Shown: positions 1-5,502 of the stretch, piece after piece
Numbering within the stretch: the stretch's first letter is position 1
How the letters are laid out: each line of letters begins with the position of its first letter
Source of the DNA: an uncultured Ruminococcus sp.
Lineage (GTDB): Bacteria > Bacillota > Clostridia > Oscillospirales > Ruminococcaceae
Assembly: GCA_946612185.1 (NCBI GenBank)
Contig: CAMOEP010000125.1
Coordinates: 1-6,747, forward strand
Length of the DNA: 6,747 nt
Reading direction: 5' to 3'
Notes under the pieces: model-generated
Told to the model about the DNA's origin: nothing
Databases searched by the model: none
Seen by the model: the letters and a program-made list of their open reading frames with translations, nothing else
Program-made: the position numbers and the translations under genes

Positions 1-495
1 GCTTCCGGTGTTGATTATTATTACACCATTAACGGTGCGACCGCCCAGAATTCCGTAACATTCTCAGCTAAAACTTCTCAGCTTACCGGCGAAAACTTCA
101 AGCTCAAGAACGGCGAATATGTAACTATTTACGGTCTGCCTGCTGGTACTGCCCTCAAGGTAACTGAGCAGAACAACACCAACGACACTTATACCGTTTC
201 TGCAAAGGCAAATAATGATACAGATCTGAACCTGAAAAAGTCCGGTACTACTGACGCAGGTGCAACTTCCGTTTATGTTGCAAAAGGCGCTTCCTCCGAG
301 CTGAGCGCTAACTACGATGTTAACAAAGTTGATGCAGGCGATAGCATCGTGTTCACCAACTCTATCAAGGACACATCTGTAACAGGTCTGCTCTTTAACA
401 TCGCTCCTTTCGCTTTCATTTCCGCTGCCGGCGCTGCTCTTATCGGTCTGTTCATGAAGAACAAGAAGAATAAGGACGCTGACTCTATTATCTGA
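1..495 (+). CDS. C-terminal part of a Cna-B-like surface protein with C-terminal membrane anchor (5' end outside window)
   Basis: The open frame enters from the left edge and runs 164 residues to TGA at 493-495. The visible part looks like the last beta-rich repeat of a Gram-positive surface or pilin-like protein. A segment around residues 34-58 (FKLKNGEYVTIYGLPAGTAL, followed by KVTE) resembles Cna-B/DUF7601-type domains, in which the 'GLPAGT.. .VTE' signature is typical. Near the end come IVFTNSIKD (116-124), then VTGLLFNIAPF (127-137), a hydrophobic stretch to about residue 151, and a lysine-rich tail (MKNKKNKDAD). That is the order of a sorting signal: motif, membrane span, positive tail. 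No canonical LPXTG or NPQTN is visible; the TG of VTG is the best candidate cleavage region. The sortase gene starts 8 nt downstream, which suggests this protein is its substrate. The product is probably exported and wall-linked or polymerised. The family assignment rests on motif resemblance only. Confidence 0.75.
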   Translation, partial: ASGVDYYYTINGATAQNSVTFSAKTSQLTGENFKLKNGEYVTIYGLPAGTALKVTEQNNTNDTYTVSAKANNDTDLNLKKSGTTDAGATSVYVAKGASSELSANYDVNKVDAGDSIVFTNSIKDTSVTGLLFNIAPFAFISAAGAALIGLFMKNKKNKDADSII

Positions 496-503
496 TAGCT
501 TCT

Positions 504-1370
504 ATGCTAAGAAACGCAAGGTTATGGATACTTCTTATCCTCGTCGGACTGCTTGCCTGGCTGAGTTTCTCCAGGCACGGCAGTTCTCCGGGATACTCCT
601 CTGACACTCCGGCAGAAAGCATTGTATTGCCGCCTGTCAGCACTTCTACAGTTTCCGTGACCGCTTCCGCCGACGACGCAGTTTCCCCTGCAACTGCTGT
701 AACTTCTGCTGTACCTGAGGTGACTGAGGACGAAGAACCGGTCATGAACGCTTCTTCTCCTTTCATCTCCGACAGCAAAATATCAGAAATTACCGGGAAA
801 CTGCGCATACTGTCGGATATCTGCCCCGACCTTGTGGGCTGGATATTCATGGCGGACTCTCAGATAGATTATCCCGTCGTTCAGGGCTATGATAACCAGT
901 TCTACCTCAGCCACGCTCCTGACGGCTCGGAAAACCAGATAGGAAGCATTTTCCTTGACCGCTGCTGCTCCAAAGACCTTTCCTGTCCTCAGAATATTCT
1001 CTACGGACATAATATGCAGTCGGGTATGTTCGGTGATATACGCTCTTTCAAGGAGCGTGAGGAGTTCGATGCCCACCGGTTCGGCTGGTTCTTCACCACG
1101 GATACGCTCTACCGGATCGACTTCTTCTCACTTGCTATCGTCAGTGCTTACGACAGCGTGTACGATATACCTGCTGACTGCGATGAATGGAATAGTTCCA
1201 TTATCAATAACAGCCTGCATTTTACAGATGCAGACCTCTCTGTAAACGATAAGCTTATCTCCCTGTCTACCTGCGCCTCTGACTTTGAAGATGCCCGTGC
1301 TTTATTCACCGGGAAACTGATCAGGATACAGGATATCAGTCTGCAATCACGAGGACTATCCTCAACATGA
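504..1370 (+). CDS. srtB: Class B-like sortase (transpeptidase), 288 aa
   Basis: Sortases are extracytoplasmic, membrane-anchored cysteine transpeptidases that cleave a sorting motif and link the protein to the cell wall or to another subunit. Residues 6-22 (RLWILLILVGLLAWLSF) form an N-terminal signal anchor. Residues 24-88 are a Ser/Thr/Pro/Val-rich linker, and the catalytic domain covers about 95-278. The domain opens with DLVGWIFMADSQIDYPVVQG, as in SrtB-type enzymes. The catalytic triad is visible as His169 (LYGHNM), Cys257 (LSTCAS) and Arg265 (EDARALF). Overall length fits the family. The start is chosen because it supplies the membrane anchor. No good Shine-Dalgarno precedes it, and it lies 8 nt after the stop of the surface-protein gene, so translational coupling is likely. 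Its preferred substrate is inferred to be that upstream protein. The class B call is stronger than any finer subclass, and the gene symbol is by resemblance. Confidence 0.88.
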   Translation: MLRNARLWILLILVGLLAWLSFSRHGSSPGYSSDTPAESIVLPPVSTSTVSVTASADDAVSPATAVTSAVPEVTEDEEPVMNASSPFISDSKISEITGKLRILSDICPDLVGWIFMADSQIDYPVVQGYDNQFYLSHAPDGSENQIGSIFLDRCCSKDLSCPQNILYGHNMQSGMFGDIRSFKEREEFDAHRFGWFFTTDTLYRIDFFSLAIVSAYDSVYDIPADCDEWNSSIINNSLHFTDADLSVNDKLISLSTCASDFEDARALFTGKLIRIQDISLQSRGLSST

Positions 1371-1372
1371 CG

Positions 1373-1413
1373 ATATAGGCAAAACCGCACAAAGACTGCG
1401 GTGCTGCCTATAT
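1373..1413. repeat. Short hairpin, miniature relative of the 4404-4578 inverted-repeat element
   Basis: Bases 1373-1381 (ATATAGGCA) pair perfectly with 1405-1413. After a 2x2 internal mismatch, ACCGCA (1384-1389) pairs with TGCGGT (1397-1402) around a 7-nt loop. The left arm AGGCAAAACCGCACAAAG (1377-1394) matches the 18-bp terminal repeat of the larger element at 17 of 18 positions when compared with its right end. The right arm matches at 12 of 13. TATA flanks the GGCA...TGCC core on both sides. No T-run follows on either strand, so it is not a typical intrinsic terminator, although it could weaken read-through between the sortase gene and the receiver gene. I read it as an internally deleted copy of the same repeat family. 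Confidence 0.7.
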
Positions 1414-1441
1414 GATAAGTTCTAAAGAAAGGTAATGAAAA

Positions 1442-1837
1442 ATGATGATCGCCGCAATCGACGATGACAGAAATTTTACCTCTGATCTGGGTAATATGCT
1501 GAAAATGTCTATATCAGATCTTCAATATAAAAGCTTTTCCTCTGCAAACGATTGTATTGATTTTGTGAAGGATAACAATGTTTCCCTTGTTTTTCTCAAT
1601 ATCGACATCGAAAGTGGACTGTGCGGTCTGCAAATGATACACCACCAGCTCCGGAAGCTGGACAGACATATCGACATTATCCTTACAGGAAGTAACCAGT
1701 CTCTCGACTGTGATACGGCTATCTGGAGCATACAGAACAGATGTTCAGACTACCTCTGCAAACCGCTCACCAAAGAAAAGCTGCTATCTTCGCTCAAAAA
1801 TATCTGGTTTAACCCTATAAACGAACTATTGATATGA
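1442..1837 (+). CDS. Stand-alone receiver-domain protein lacking the phosphoacceptor Asp (131 aa)
   Basis: The whole protein is one CheY-like receiver (REC) fold and carries no output domain. The N-terminal MMIAAIDDDRNF gives the acidic pocket (Asp7-Asp9). The conserved switch Thr is Thr82 (IILTGS), and the invariant Lys is Lys107 (YLCKPL). The usual phosphorylation site, L-D-I-x-M-P-G in LytTR-type receivers, reads FLNIDIESGLCG here, so position 53 is Asn instead of Asp. Asp55 lies two residues later but is not at the expected site. The protein may therefore be a pseudo-receiver that works without aspartyl phosphorylation, perhaps as a binding partner. The start is supported by a purine-rich ribosome site (AAAGAAAGG, about 1424-1432) 9 nt upstream. 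No histidine kinase is encoded nearby. The stop codon overlaps the first base of a strong hairpin. Its role and partner are unknown. Confidence 0.8.
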   Translation: MMIAAIDDDRNFTSDLGNMLKMSISDLQYKSFSSANDCIDFVKDNNVSLVFLNIDIESGLCGLQMIHHQLRKLDRHIDIILTGSNQSLDCDTAIWSIQNRCSDYLCKPLTKEKLLSSLKNIWFNPINELLI

Positions 1838-1871
1838 GAACCTGTCCACAATCCCTATGTGGACAGGTTCT
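1837..1871. other. Perfect 14-bp dyad (hairpin) between the receiver and RHH genes
   Basis: AGAACCTGTCCACA (1837-1850) is the exact reverse complement of 1858-1871, with a 7-nt loop (1851-1857). It starts at the last base of the receiver stop codon and ends 46 nt before the ribbon-helix-helix start. No T-run follows on either strand, so it is not a standard intrinsic terminator. It could be a transcript-stabilising or attenuating hairpin, or a protein-binding operator. RHH proteins often bind operators next to their own genes, which makes autoregulation plausible but unproven. Its right half contains GACAGGTTCT (1862-1871), which recurs at 2250-2259 before panB. Confidence 0.75.
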
Positions 1872-1917
1872 GAATTACTATGCCTGTATCATCAGGTATA
1901 CTCAGGAGGTTTTTATC

Positions 1918-2127
1918 ATGACAGATACTAAAAAACGCCGGGAACATATTATCCGGGTGCGTGTGAATGAGGCTGAATATTCCAGATTCCACGACTATGC
2001 CGAAAAACTTGGCTATCGCTCTATCAGCGAATTCGTCCGCTCTCTCGTCAATTCGAGTACCACTGACGAGGATCTCCTTAGCGATAATATGCGAACCCCA
2101 AAAACCAATTACTTCGGAATTAAATAA
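1918..2127 (+). CDS. Small ribbon-helix-helix (Arc/MetJ-type or MobC-like) DNA-binding protein, 69 aa
   Basis: The start ATG at 1918 is set by a strong AGGAGGT at 1904-1910 with 7-nt spacing. An upstream in-frame extension from 1834 would read through the 14-bp dyad and has no such site. The basic N-terminus is followed by a likely beta strand HIIRVRVNEAEY (10-21), helix 1 (about 18-31, with DYAEKLGY) and helix 2 SISEFVRSLVNS (35-46). This is the usual ribbon-helix-helix plan, as in small transcriptional repressors, antitoxins and the DNA-binding part of relaxosome accessory proteins. RHH proteins dimerise, and the paired beta strands contact the DNA major groove. A short polar tail with no recognisable domain follows (47-69). 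No toxin-like partner lies next to it: panB follows under its own promoter. The likely role is a transcriptional regulator, target unknown. Confidence 0.75.
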   Translation: MTDTKKRREHIIRVRVNEAEYSRFHDYAEKLGYRSISEFVRSLVNSSTTDEDLLSDNMRTPKTNYFGIK

Positions 2128-2142
2128 AATTTTCCATACCCC

Positions 2143-2171
2143 TTGAAATTTCAGAAATAGTGTGATATAAT
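2143..2171 (+). promoter_or_regulatory. Sigma-A-type promoter of panBCD
   Basis: The -35 box is TTGAAA (2143-2148) and the -10 box is TATAAT (2166-2171), with 17-bp spacing and an extended -10 TG at 2163-2164. The predicted start of transcription is near 2178. It lies 15 nt after the RHH stop codon, so the pantothenate genes appear to be transcribed independently of the upstream small genes. Confidence 0.88.
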
Positions 2172-2177
2172 GTTTAC

Positions 2178-2275
2178 CGCAGAGATATACTGCATCTTGT
2201 ATCTTATCCGGTGAGCCGGAAAGGTAACAATATAAAGAATTTGTCATATGACAGGTTCTAAAGGAGTATACATTT
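2178..2275 (+). promoter_or_regulatory. 5' leader of panB with two small hairpins, a 12-bp palindrome and the ribosome binding site
   Basis: This transcribed stretch of about 97 nt carries GCAG/CTGC (2179-2182 with 2190-2193) and TCCGG/CCGGA (2207-2211 with 2216-2220, TGAG loop). It also holds the perfect palindrome TGTCATATGACA (2242-2253) and the ribosome site AAAGGAG (2260-2266), 9 nt before the panB ATG. The sequence ATATGACAGGTTCTAAAG (2246-2263) resembles the region just before the receiver-gene start (1410-1427) at 16 of 18 positions. I recognise no known riboswitch class. The palindrome could be an operator, and the arrangement would allow control after initiation, but the sequence alone does not show it. 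Confidence 0.5.
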
Positions 2276-3115
2276 ATGAAAAACACTGTTTCAACCCTTC
2301 TTGCGCAGAAGCAATCAGGTGACAAGATCACGATGCTTACTGCCTACGACTTCACTACCGCCCGTATTATGGACGAGTGCGGCGTGAATGCTATCCTTAT
2401 CGGTGATTCCCTCGGTATGGTCATGCTGGGCTACGATAACACCCTCCCCGTGACTATGGAGGATATGATCCACCATACTGCTGCCGTTTCAAGAGGCGCT
2501 CAGAACGCTTTCATCGTCGCTGATATGCCCTTTATGTCATACCAGGTCAGCGTCCAGGAAGCTGTCATCAATGCCGGCAGACTTATCAAGGAAGGCGGCG
2601 CTAATGCTGTTAAGCTGGAAGGCGGCGCTGAGGTCTGCGAGCAGATAAGGGCTATCGTTAACGCTTCTATCCCAGTTGTCGCTCATCTGGGTCTTACTCC
2701 CCAGTCTGTAAACGTTTTCGGCGGTTTCAAAGTCCAGGGCAAAAACATAAGCAATGCTAAAAAACTCATCGAAGATTCTCTGAAGATCCAGGAAGCCGGC
2801 GCTTGTGCCGTCGTTCTTGAGGGTATTCCCGCTCAGCTTGCTCAGATCATCACTAATAAACTGCTCATACCCACTATCGGTATCGGCGCTGGTAACGGCT
2901 GTGACGGTCAGGTTCTCGTTTACCAGGATATGCTGGGACTGACTACAGGTCATACACCTAAATTCGTCAAGCGCTTCGCAGAAGCAGGCGAGGTAATGCG
3001 CAAGGGTATTGCCGAGTATATTTCCGAAACTAAGGAAGGCTCATTCCCTGCCCCGGAACATACCTACGCTATCGACGAAGATGTTATTGCTGAGATCAAA
3101 AAGGAGTATGAGTAA
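2276..3115 (+). CDS. panB: 3-methyl-2-oxobutanoate hydroxymethyltransferase (ketopantoate hydroxymethyltransferase)
   Basis: PanB transfers a hydroxymethyl group from 5,10-methylene-tetrahydrofolate to alpha-ketoisovalerate, giving ketopantoate, the first committed step of pantothenate synthesis. It is a cytoplasmic Mg-dependent TIM-barrel enzyme. At 279 aa the length is typical. Family hallmarks are all present: [16 protein letters not shown] (22-37), [20 protein letters not shown] (41-60), ADMPFMSY (82-89), AVKLEGG (111-117), [15 protein letters not shown] (137-151) and [15 protein letters not shown] (201-215). Predicted metal ligands are Asp44, Asp83 and Glu115, and the predicted catalytic base is Glu182 (LEGIP). 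The ATG follows AAAGGAG by 9 nt. It is the first gene of panBCD, and the panC start lies 1 nt beyond the stop. Confidence 0.97.
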   Translation: MKNTVSTLLAQKQSGDKITMLTAYDFTTARIMDECGVNAILIGDSLGMVMLGYDNTLPVTMEDMIHHTAAVSRGAQNAFIVADMPFMSYQVSVQEAVINAGRLIKEGGANAVKLEGGAEVCEQIRAIVNASIPVVAHLGLTPQSVNVFGGFKVQGKNISNAKKLIEDSLKIQEAGACAVVLEGIPAQLAQIITNKLLIPTIGIGAGNGCDGQVLVYQDMLGLTTGHTPKFVKRFAEAGEVMRKGIAEYISETKEGSFPAPEHTYAIDEDVIAEIKKEYE

Positions 3116-3116
3116 T

Positions 3117-3965
3117 ATGAGAGTTGTTAAAACTATTGATGAAGTCCGCAAACAGGTCAAGGAATGGAGAGCCCAGGGTCTTACCGTGGGTCTTGTTCCC
3201 ACTATGGGATACCTCCACGAGGGTCACGCAAGCCTTATCGACGCTTCTCACCGTGACAACGACAGAACTGTTGTCTCAGATTTCGTTAACCCCATGCAGT
3301 TCGGCCCGACAGAAGACCTTGAAAGCTATCCCCGTGATATCGAAAGAGATGCTGCTCTGGTTGAGGCTCACGGCGGCGATATCATCTTCAACCCCGAACC
3401 TTCTGAAATGTACCATGAGGGTTTCTCCTCCTTCGTGGATATGAACGTCCTCACACAGGAACTTTGCGGTCTTAGCCGACCTGTTCACTTCCGTGGAGTA
3501 TGTACAGTTGTTTCCAAGCTGTTCAATATCGTACAGCCTGACCGTGCTTACTTCGGCAAAAAGGACGCTCAGCAGCTTGCAGTCATCAAGCATATGGTGG
3601 ACGACCTGAATATGGATATCCAGATCATCGGCTGCCCTATCGTCCGTGAGAAAGACGGTCTGGCTAAAAGTTCCAGAAATACCTACCTCAGCCCCGATGA
3701 GAGAAAGGCTGCTCTTGTGCTGTCTCAGGCTATATTCATGGGCATGGATATGGTCAGAAAGGGCGAGACAAACGTATCTGCCATTACCGACGCTATGAAG
3801 CAGCATATCAGCGCTGAGCCGCTTGCAAAGATAGATTATGTCAAGATCGTTGACCTTGCTACTATGCAGCAGATCACCGATATCGACCGCCCTGCCCTGT
3901 GTGCGATAGCCGTATACATCGGCAAGACCCGCCTTATCGACAATTTCTTCACCGAGGACGTTTAA
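3117..3965 (+). CDS. panC: Pantothenate synthetase (pantoate--beta-alanine ligase), 282 aa
   Basis: PanC condenses pantoate and beta-alanine with ATP, through a pantoyl-adenylate, to give pantothenate. It belongs to the cytidylyltransferase-like Rossmann superfamily. The ATP-binding HIGH-type motif is MGYLHEGH (30-37, His34 and His37). The conserved FVNPMQFGPTEDLESYPRD follows at 56-74, with YFGKKDAQQ (145-153) and the KMSKS-like GLAKSSRNTYL (181-191). The start at 3117 is preferred because AAAAAGGAG (3098-3106), inside the end of panB, lies 10 nt upstream. An ATG at 3108 is in frame but only 1 nt from that site, and an open extension back to 3009 lies wholly inside panB. Length matches the family. 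It sits between panB and panD, and its stop codon is embedded next to the panD ribosome site, so translation is probably coupled. Confidence 0.96.
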   Translation: MRVVKTIDEVRKQVKEWRAQGLTVGLVPTMGYLHEGHASLIDASHRDNDRTVVSDFVNPMQFGPTEDLESYPRDIERDAALVEAHGGDIIFNPEPSEMYHEGFSSFVDMNVLTQELCGLSRPVHFRGVCTVVSKLFNIVQPDRAYFGKKDAQQLAVIKHMVDDLNMDIQIIGCPIVREKDGLAKSSRNTYLSPDERKAALVLSQAIFMGMDMVRKGETNVSAITDAMKQHISAEPLAKIDYVKIVDLATMQQITDIDRPALCAIAVYIGKTRLIDNFFTEDV

Positions 3966-3974
3966 GGAGGCAAA

Positions 3975-4358
3975 ATGACACTTTCTATTCTTAAAAGCAA
4001 GATACACCGTGCCTTCATCACTCAGGCTGAACTGAATTACGTCGGAAGCGTCACTATCGACCAGGATCTTATCGACGCTGCCGGTCTTTATGAGTACGAA
4101 CACGTCCACATCGTTAACGTCAACAGCGGAAGCCGCATCGAGACTTACGTCATCGCCGGTGATCGTGGAAGCGGTATGATATGCCTTAACGGTGCTGCCG
4201 CAAGAGCCGGTCAGGTGGGCGACCCGGTAATCATCATGGCGTATGCGGATATGTCCCCGGAGGAAGCTAAGTCCTTCCGTCCGAAAGTCGTTTTCGTTGA
4301 CGAGAGCAACAAGACCGTCCGTGTGTCTGAATACGAAAAACATGGCGAATTAGCGTAA
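3975..4358 (+). CDS. panD: Aspartate 1-decarboxylase precursor, pyruvoyl-dependent (127 aa)
   Basis: PanD decarboxylates L-aspartate to beta-alanine, the second substrate of PanC. The proenzyme cleaves itself between Gly24 and Ser25, and the serine becomes the catalytic pyruvoyl group. That site is visible as NYVGSVTID (21-29). Other active-site residues known from the E. coli enzyme align here: Lys9 (SKIHRA), Arg54 and Tyr58 (SRIETYVI), and Asn72 in CLNGAAAR (70-77). Length is normal. The ribosome site AAGGAGG (3964-3970) overlaps the end of panC and sits 4 nt before the ATG. It is the last gene of panBCD and is followed by a terminator at 4363. No sign of damage. Confidence 0.97.
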   Translation: MTLSILKSKIHRAFITQAELNYVGSVTIDQDLIDAAGLYEYEHVHIVNVNSGSRIETYVIAGDRGSGMICLNGAAARAGQVGDPVIIMAYADMSPEEAKSFRPKVVFVDESNKTVRVSEYEKHGELA

Positions 4359-4362
4359 AAAT

Positions 4363-4397
4363 ATCCCCCTGTTACGGAATTTCCGTTTCAGGGGGAT
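4363..4397. terminator. Bidirectional intrinsic terminator between convergent panD and panG
   Basis: ATCCCCCTG (4363-4371) pairs perfectly with CAGGGGGAT (4389-4397), and an inner stem ACGG/CCGT (4374-4377 with 4383-4386) closes a small loop. On the plus strand the tail is only moderately T-rich (TCGTTTA). On the minus strand the tail, complementary to 4354-4362, gives ATTTTTAC, a better U-tract. It should end panBCD transcripts and also the panG transcript once that has crossed the 4404-4578 repeat. Confidence 0.85.
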
Positions 4398-4403
4398 TCG
4401 TTT

Positions 4404-4578
4404 AGGCAACACCGCACAGAGATTGTGGTGCAGATGCGCAGTCAGATTTTACGGCAGATTGTGCATAAATTTCGCAGGCATACTGACGTATGTCAAGAAA
4501 TTTGTGTGCAAGATGCCGGAAAATATGAGGTGCAGATGTGCCGCAAAGCCGTCAGGCGGTCTTTGTGCGGTGTTGCCT
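4404..4578. mobile_element. MITE-like quasi-palindromic repeat, 175 bp, with 18-bp terminal inverted repeats
   Basis: The ends AGGCAACACCGCACAGAG (4404-4421) and the reverse complement of 4561-4578 match at 17 of 18 positions. Internally, AAATTTC (4467-4473) pairs with GAAATTT (4497-4503), and CATAC (4479-4483) with GTATG (4488-4492) around a TGAC loop. More distant segments are also imperfectly complementary, so the whole element can fold into one long hairpin. A near-repeat of GGTGCAGATGYGC occurs at 4427-4439 and 4529-4541. TTTA flanks the GGCA...TGCC core on both sides (4401-4404 and 4578-4581), consistent with a target-site duplication. It encodes no convincing protein or transposase. 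Its right end touches the panG stop codon (TAA at 4581-4579). A miniature relative occurs at 1373-1413. Mobility is inferred from structure only. Confidence 0.65.
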
Positions 4579-5424
4579 TTATTTCAGAAGATTTTCCAAA
4601 GCAGTATAGTCAGTCTCCGGGTGCTTAGCCTTTGCTATATGAACAAGCTTTGCCGATACCGCCCGGTAAAGTTCACGGTCGCACTCGCTGGCAAAACAGC
4701 CAAGATGTTTCTGAACTGTTCCGGCATCAGCACGCTCAACAGGCCCGGTAAGTGCCGAAACCGCACCATTTTTCAGGACACTGTCAATATTCGCCCGAAT
4801 AAGCGGTTCAAGGGCTGAAAGTGCTTCCTGACCGGAAAATCCGCAATGCTCCAGCATCTCGGTACTCTCCGCTATCAGTGCGCAGACCAGGTTGCTCGCA
4901 ACCGCACAGGCGGCATGGTACTCCGTCTTGCTTTCGGCGGAAAGAGTCCGCACAGGGTTTCCGAAACTTTCAAAAAACGCCTGCCAGTCCGGAAGATGTG
5001 CGCTGCTGCCCTCAATGCAAAAATACGCCGAACCTATGGTCTTGTAGGAAGCGTACTTGCTGCTCACCGGGAACAGTGGGTGCAGCGAATAGCCCTCTGC
5101 GCCGTAGCTTTCAATGTCCGGGAACGCTTCTGCGGCGGAAAGCGCTCCGCTGCAATGGCAAAGCTGTTTGCCCGATATGCCGCAGTTTTTGATTTCCTGG
5201 TAGACACCGGTTATCGCCCCGTCCGGCACTGTTATGAATACAGCGTCACTGTCTGCAATTAGCTGCGAAATATCGGCGTATTTGCGGCTTCTGGTAAACT
5301 CTGCCGCCTCCCCTGCTGAACCAGCGCTGCGGCTATAGTAACCCGAAACGGCTATGCCATGCTCCGCAAAATACTTTCCCAGTGTAAAGCCAACTTTCCC
5401 CGCTCCGATAAATCCAATTCTCAT
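4579..5424 (-). CDS. panG: Rossmann/DUF2520 protein, probable PanG-type ketopantoate reductase (281 aa)
   Basis: The N-terminal NAD(P)-binding Rossmann fold opens with MRIGFIGAGKVG (Gly7, Gly9, Gly12) and continues with AVFITVPDGAI (61-71). The C-terminal part shows DUF2520-type hallmarks: HCSGALSAAEA (90-100), GYSLHPLFPV (111-120), Lys166 with EYHAACAVASN (168-178), and LTGPVERAD (225-233). Proteins of this family include PanG, shown in Francisella and Enterococcus to reduce ketopantoate to pantoate in place of PanE. With panBCD convergent next door and no panE or ilvC in the window, that is the likely role: it supplies the step between PanB and PanC. The start is ATG at 5424 because GGAGG lies 8 nt upstream. 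A GTG at 5433 would overlap that ribosome site. A consensus promoter precedes it. The exact substrate is inferred from family and context. Confidence 0.85.
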   Translation of the reverse strand: MRIGFIGAGKVGFTLGKYFAEHGIAVSGYYSRSAGSAGEAAEFTRSRKYADISQLIADSDAVFITVPDGAITGVYQEIKNCGISGKQLCHCSGALSAAEAFPDIESYGAEGYSLHPLFPVSSKYASYKTIGSAYFCIEGSSAHLPDWQAFFESFGNPVRTLSAESKTEYHAACAVASNLVCALIAESTEMLEHCGFSGQEALSALEPLIRANIDSVLKNGAVSALTGPVERADAGTVQKHLGCFASECDRELYRAVSAKLVHIAKAKHPETDYTALENLLK

Positions 5425-5453
5425 TTTCTCCACCTCCGGTGTTTTCTGAGTGT

Positions 5454-5482
5454 ATTATACCACTATTGCGGCAAGTTGTCAA
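5454..5482 (-). promoter_or_regulatory. Consensus sigma-A promoter of panG
   Basis: Read on the minus strand, the -35 box is a perfect TTGACA (5482-5477) and the -10 box a perfect TATAAT (5459-5454), with 17-bp spacing and an extended -10 TGG just upstream. Transcription should begin near 5447, leaving a leader of only about 23 nt that carries the ribosome site. Such a strong promoter suggests panG is expressed constitutively unless repressed. Confidence 0.9.
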
Positions 5483-5502
5483 ATCCCACAAAATGCGTTT
5501 TC

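Noticed and set aside
1874..1902. A promoter for the RHH gene with TATACT at 1897-1902
   Set aside because: No acceptable -35 box lies at the right distance, and the transcript would start at or after the ribosome binding site.
1834..1917. An N-terminal extension of the ribbon-helix-helix protein
   Set aside because: The extension reads through the 14-bp dyad and ignores the strong AGGAGGT at 1904-1910 that fits the ATG at 1918.
1918..2127. A toxin-antitoxin module with the RHH protein as antitoxin
   Set aside because: No partner toxin gene lies on either side. The upstream gene is a receiver protein and the downstream gene is panB under its own promoter.
3009..3116. A longer PanC starting inside panB
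   Set aside because: The extra 36 residues are an out-of-frame reading of panB. The homology to PanC starts at MRVVKTIDEV, and a ribosome site fits the ATG at 3117.
3276..4343. A 355-residue open frame on the minus strand opposite panC and panD
   Set aside because: It lies antisense to two certain enzymes, has no ribosome site or known motif, and its composition is what the codon bias of the opposite strand would produce.
4423..4818. Plus-strand open frames across the 4404-4578 repeat and antisense to panG
   Set aside because: They are cysteine- and arginine-rich shadow readings with no ribosome site, running through an inverted-repeat element and the opposite strand of a certain gene.
5425..5433. 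GTG at 5433 as the panG start
   Set aside because: It overlaps the Shine-Dalgarno sequence. The ATG at 5424 has correct spacing and begins directly with the Rossmann strand MRIGFIG.
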